Assembly: GCA_028686055.1 (NCBI GenBank)
Contig: JAQUCU010000005.1
Location: 1 to 38,309, forward strand
Length of the DNA: 38,309 bases
Direction: 5' to 3'
From: Desulfuromonadaceae bacterium
Lineage (GTDB): Bacteria > Desulfobacterota > Desulfuromonadia > Geobacterales > Pseudopelobacteraceae
Shown: positions 35,163 through 38,309 of the stretch, piece after piece
Numbering within the stretch: the first letter of the stretch is position 1
How the letters are laid out: every line of letters begins with the position of its first letter
The notes under the pieces: model-generated
The model's input: the letters and a program-made list of their open reading frames with translations, nothing else
What the model was told of the DNA's origin: nothing
Database searches by the model: none
Translations under genes and position numbers: made by a program

Positions 35163-36788
35163 ATGAAGATAATTGTAACTGATGAAGTTTCAGCAGAGGG
35201 GCTGGCGCTTTTAACCCAGGAACCCCGTATCCAGCTTGACGTAAAGCTTGGCTTGAAAAAAGAGGAGTTGCTGGCGGTTATCGGCAACTATGACGTCATC
35301 ATCACCCGCAGCGGCACAACAGTTGACAAGCCGCTTCTGGATGCAGCCACACGTTTGAAGATGGTAGCCAGAGCCGGAGTCGGCATCGACAATGTCGATG
35401 TTGACTATGCCAGCTCAAAAGGAGTGATCGTTGTCAACGCCCCCTTCGGTAACACTAACAGCGCCGCAGAACATACGATGGCGCTGCTGCTGTCATTCTG
35501 CCGCAACGTACCCAAAGCGTGCAACAGCCTTAAAGCCGGCGAATGGAAACGGGCACCTTTTACGGGTATTGAACTAAAGGGGAAGGTTGCCGGTGTGATC
35601 GGTCTCGGCAAGGTCGGCGGACGGGTAGCAACCCGTTTGAAAGCCTTTGAGTGCGAGGTTTTTGCCTGTGACCCCTATATCGCCGTCAAGCGCGCCAATG
35701 ATCTGGGAGTCAAACTGCTTTCGCACGATGAGATCTACAAAAATTGCGACATCATCACCGTGCATACTCCGATGACCGATGAAACCCGTGGAATGATCGG
35801 AGCGCGTGAATTCGGTTTGATGAAAACCGGCGTTATTGTTCTGGATGTTGCACGCGGCGGCATTATTGACGAGAAGGCCTGGCTTGACAATCTGAATTCA
35901 GGAAAGGTAACTGGTGGTGCCTGTGATGTCTGGAGCAAGGAACCGCCTGATACCGAAACTCTAAAAGCTCTTATTGCCCATGATCGCCTTGTGGTTACCC
36001 CGCACTTGGGTGCCAACACGTTTGAGGCGCAGGTCAATGTTGCAATCGACGTATCAAAAGAAATAATAAACTATCTGGATGATAAACCGCTGGAGAATGC
36101 CCTTAATATCCCCCGTTTTGACATAGCCCTGATGGATCAGATGCGGCCGTTCCTCAATCTGATGAGCGTCATCTGCGATTTTGGTGTTCAGCTGGTCGAT
36201 ACTAACCTGGAAAAGGTCACCTTCGGTTTCAGCGGAGCGATTGCCCACTACGACTGTTCACCACTTTCAGTCTGCGGACTTTCGGCGCTCCTCAATCATA
36301 AACTTGATCAGGACGTCAATATGGTCAATGCATCTTTGATTGCCGAACAGATGGGAATAATCGTTGAAGAGGCTAAGTCCACACAATCTGATGCGTTCTC
36401 CAATGTCATCACCCTCACCCTCGAAGGACAGGGTAAACGGCGACTGGTTGCCGGCACCCTCTTTGACGGGCAGCCACGCATCGTCCGGCTGCGGGATTAT
36501 TCGATGGACTTCACCCCGGACGAACACATGCTGATGCTGAATTACGAAGACCGTCCCGGCATGATCGGCAGGATCGGGACCATCATGGGACAGCACGACA
36601 TCAACATCGCATCCATGAACCTCGGGCGCCGCGAGAAAAAGGGTGAAGCAATGGTAATCCTGTCACTTGACTCCCCGGTACCCGCACCCGTTGTTGACGA
36701 ACTCCGTGCGGCCACCGAAGCGTCGTTTATAAAGGCCCTCAAAATGAAGAGTGGCGCCTGCTCCCGCAATTGCGGCTGTGGTTTATAG
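35163..36788 (+). CDS. serA: D-3-phosphoglycerate dehydrogenase
   Basis: The 542-residue-class enzyme oxidises 3-phosphoglycerate, the first step of serine synthesis. It has the substrate domain (MKIIVTDEVSAEGLALL), the NAD-binding Rossmann segment VIGLGKVGGRVATRLKAF, catalytic Arg and Glu around LDVARGGIIDE, and catalytic His in TPHLGANTFEAQ. An intervening ASB domain and a C-terminal ACT domain follow (MLNYEDRPGMIGRIGTIMGQ, ends M and Q), as in long-type SerA. The tail ends in a Cys cluster, CSRNCGCGL. The ATG at 35163 with GGAGA upstream gives the canonical start; the frame is open further back to 35052 but that part is not conserved. Confidence 0.96.
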   Translation: MKIIVTDEVSAEGLALLTQEPRIQLDVKLGLKKEELLAVIGNYDVIITRSGTTVDKPLLDAATRLKMVARAGVGIDNVDVDYASSKGVIVVNAPFGNTNSAAEHTMALLLSFCRNVPKACNSLKAGEWKRAPFTGIELKGKVAGVIGLGKVGGRVATRLKAFECEVFACDPYIAVKRANDLGVKLLSHDEIYKNCDIITVHTPMTDETRGMIGAREFGLMKTGVIVLDVARGGIIDEKAWLDNLNSGKVTGGACDVWSKEPPDTETLKALIAHDRLVVTPHLGANTFEAQVNVAIDVSKEIINYLDDKPLENALNIPRFDIALMDQMRPFLNLMSVICDFGVQLVDTNLEKVTFGFSGAIAHYDCSPLSVCGLSALLNHKLDQDVNMVNASLIAEQMGIIVEEAKSTQSDAFSNVITLTLEGQGKRRLVAGTLFDGQPRIVRLRDYSMDFTPDEHMLMLNYEDRPGMIGRIGTIMGQHDINIASMNLGRREKKGEAMVILSLDSPVPAPVVDELRAATEASFIKALKMKSGACSRNCGCGL

Positions 36789-36810
36789 CCAAAAGGATTA
36801 GTAAGCTTCC

Positions 36811-37593
36811 ATGCAATTTCCGCACATTGATCCCGTATTCCTGAGCATCGGCCCGCTCCAGTTCCGCTGGTACGGGCTGATGTACGTCCTGGCATTTATC
36901 GCCACCTATTTCATCATCAGGTCCGAAGTCACACGCAAGCGGCTCCCGCTGACAAAGGACGATGTCGCCGATCTGGTTTTTTACGGCGCCCTCGGTGTTG
37001 TCCTCGGTGGACGGATCGGCTATATCCTGTTCTACAACCTCGGCTTTTACCTGGCAAATCCACTTAAACTCTTTGCTGTCTGGGAAGGGGGAATGTCGTT
37101 CCATGGTGGTTTCTTGGGAGTCGTGTTGGCCTTTGTACTCTTCGCACGCCGCAAGAAGGTTCCCTTTCTGGCACTGATTGATATGGCGGCTCTATGCGCT
37201 CCGGTCGGATTGGGGCTCGGAAGGATCGGCAACTTCATAAACGGGGAATTGTACGGCAGGCCAACGGATGTCCCCTGGGGGATGATTTTCCCCGGTAGTG
37301 ACGGAGTTCCCCGTCACCCTTCGCAACTCTACGAAGCTTTTCTGGAAGGGCTTGTGCTGTTTTTGATTGTGCGCCTGATGTCGCGCAGGTATTCCGCGAC
37401 AGGAATTGCCGGATGGTCATTTGTTGCCGGGTATGGCCTTTTTCGCTTCATTGTCGAGTTTTTCAGGCAGCCCGACGCCCAGATAGGTACTTTCCTCAAT
37501 CTGTTTTCCATGGGCCAACTGCTCAGCCTGCCGATGTTTATCACAGGGACCTGTGCAGTACTGCTGCTGTCACGCCGCAAACCAGTGCAATAG
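36811..37593 (+). CDS. lgt: Phosphatidylglycerol-prolipoprotein diacylglyceryl transferase
   Basis: The 260-residue inner-membrane enzyme attaches diacylglycerol to the lipobox Cys of prolipoproteins. About seven hydrophobic helices are visible, with FRWYGLMYVLAF near the N terminus, WEGGMSFHGGFLG, the family signature GRIGNFINGELYGRPT, and RHPSQLYEAFLEG, which holds conserved catalytic-region residues. The C terminus has FRFIVEFFRQPD. It begins 22 bp after serA, behind AAAAGGA, so the two are probably co-transcribed. Confidence 0.96.
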   Translation: MQFPHIDPVFLSIGPLQFRWYGLMYVLAFIATYFIIRSEVTRKRLPLTKDDVADLVFYGALGVVLGGRIGYILFYNLGFYLANPLKLFAVWEGGMSFHGGFLGVVLAFVLFARRKKVPFLALIDMAALCAPVGLGLGRIGNFINGELYGRPTDVPWGMIFPGSDGVPRHPSQLYEAFLEGLVLFLIVRLMSRRYSATGIAGWSFVAGYGLFRFIVEFFRQPDAQIGTFLNLFSMGQLLSLPMFITGTCAVLLLSRRKPVQ

Positions 37594-37634
37594 TTGAGTC
37601 ATCAGTCTAAAAAAAACCCGGGAGGTTTACGAGC

Positions 37635-38156
37635 ATGATCAGTAAAAAAATGTCAGATGCGCTTAACACCCACATGAGCCTGGAGCTTTTCTCTGCCCAC
37701 CTGTACCTGGTCATGTCTTCCTGCGCCAACGACCTGGGGCTTAAAGGAGCTGCCAACTGGTTCTTTGTGCAGTACCGCGAAGAGATGATTCACTTCATGA
37801 AATTTTATACCTATCTGACCGACCAGGGAGTTGTCATTTCGATTCCGGCCAGCAAGGCCGTGCCGAACAAATACAAATCACTACTGGATATGATGCAGAA
37901 GACCCTTGAACACGAACGGCTGATAACCTCCTGCATCAACAACCTGAGTGAGCAGGCGGTCCAGGAGAAGGATCACGCCACCCAGATCTTCCTGCAATGG
38001 TTCGTAACCGAGCAGATTGAAGAGGAGAATAATGATCGCGATCTGATTGCCAAGCTGAAGCTGGTTGGTGACAATGGACACGGCATCCTTATGATCGATG
38101 GAGAAATGGCTCTGCGGGTCTTTGTTGCCCCCGTAGGTTCACCACTGGCGGTGTAG
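37635..38156 (+). CDS. ftnA: Ferritin (FtnA type, non-heme)
   Basis: The 173-residue protein is a four-helix-bundle iron store with an intact ferroxidase centre: Glu17, Tyr24, Glu49/Glu50, His53, Glu94, Glu126/Gln127 and Glu129/Glu130 fall at the same numbers as in E. coli FtnA. No heme-binding Met of bacterioferritin is expected at the usual place. It would oxidise Fe(II) and store it as mineral in the cytoplasm. GGGAGG sets the ATG at 37635, 41 bp after lgt. I see no Fur box in that short gap, so regulation is unclear. Confidence 0.94.
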   Translation: MISKKMSDALNTHMSLELFSAHLYLVMSSCANDLGLKGAANWFFVQYREEMIHFMKFYTYLTDQGVVISIPASKAVPNKYKSLLDMMQKTLEHERLITSCINNLSEQAVQEKDHATQIFLQWFVTEQIEEENNDRDLIAKLKLVGDNGHGILMIDGEMALRVFVAPVGSPLAV

Positions 38157-38157
38157 C

Positions 38158-38309
38158 GTGAAAATTCGTTTTTGCGAACATAACAAGGGGAAAGGAAAGG
38201 TGGTCCGGCGGTTGGAAGAGGAATTTCCAGAGCTGAACATCAAGATAAAGAACTGTGTCAAACAGTGCGGCAGCTGTCGCGAGATGCCGATGGCTGTTGT
38301 TGATAAAGT
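38158..38309 (+). CDS. DUF1450 family protein (YuzB-like), truncated by the window end
   Basis: From a GTG at 38158, one base after the ferritin stop, a frame runs to the window edge and gives 50 complete codons. It reads VKIRFCEHNKGKGKVVRRLE... with a Cys pair region NCVKQCGSC. The pattern of a single N-terminal Cys, VxRxLEEEFP and C...C..C is that of DUF1450 proteins, small and of unknown function, possibly metal-binding or redox-active. No ribosome-binding site of its own is obvious, so translation may be coupled to ferritin. The C terminus is not seen. Confidence 0.75.
   Translation, partial: MKIRFCEHNKGKGKVVRRLEEEFPELNIKIKNCVKQCGSCREMPMAVVDK

Overview
The window reads as chromosomal DNA of a Geobacter-like deltaproteobacterium (Desulfuromonadia/Geobacterales). 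This is inferred from gene content and order, not from a database search. The evidence is: a KDO/Lpt lipopolysaccharide block joined to rpoN, hpf and a permease-less regulatory PTS that includes HPr kinase; type IV minor pilin and PilY1 genes; CxxCH heme proteins (a P460-type cytochrome and a DsbC-like protein with a heme motif); a small 2[4Fe-4S] ferredoxin; and a GEMM-type cyclic-dinucleotide riboswitch. The sequence is almost entirely protein-coding. I saw no rRNA, tRNA, CRISPR array, IS element or prophage.

Left part (1-8050, minus strand). A minor-pilin operon runs pilY1 - fimT - pilV - pilW - pilX. It starts from a near-perfect sigma-54 promoter (7871-7886), with two matching dyads (CTATG-N9-CATAG) upstream that look like enhancer sites. 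Beyond pilX, at the window edge, a GEMM-like riboswitch with an overlapping intrinsic terminator faces out of the window and must control a gene to the left of base 1.

Central part (8051-25738, minus strand). Nineteen co-directional, tightly packed genes run in transcription order: kdsB, pyrG, kdsA, kdsD, kdsC, lptC, lptA, lptB, rpoN, hpf, hprK, rapZ, an EIIA-Man-type PTS gene, ptsH, ptsI, a prepilin peptidase, a histidine kinase, an NtrC-type sigma-54 activator, and a dsbC-like gene. Together they cover KDO synthesis and LPS transport, sigma-54, a regulatory phosphorelay, and pilus maturation and regulation. A plausible circuit is that RpoN plus the NtrC-type regulator drive the pilY1 operon just downstream, whose prepilins are cut by the peptidase and whose cysteine-rich PilY1 may be folded by the DsbC-like protein. 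A P460-type cytochrome gene (25946-26413) lies upstream of kdsB.

Right part (26681-38309). A plus-strand operon, dCMP deaminase - nrdR - ribD - ribE - ribBA - queH - DUF2905, ends at a strong terminator. ribH and nusB, often found next to these genes, are absent. A 55-aa ferredoxin (minus), ackA (plus), and truD/trmL (minus) follow. Then serA, lgt, a ferritin gene and a truncated DUF1450 gene run out of the window on the plus strand. Several start codons were reassigned from ribosome-binding sites and GTGA or TGATG overlaps; each case is stated in its entry.
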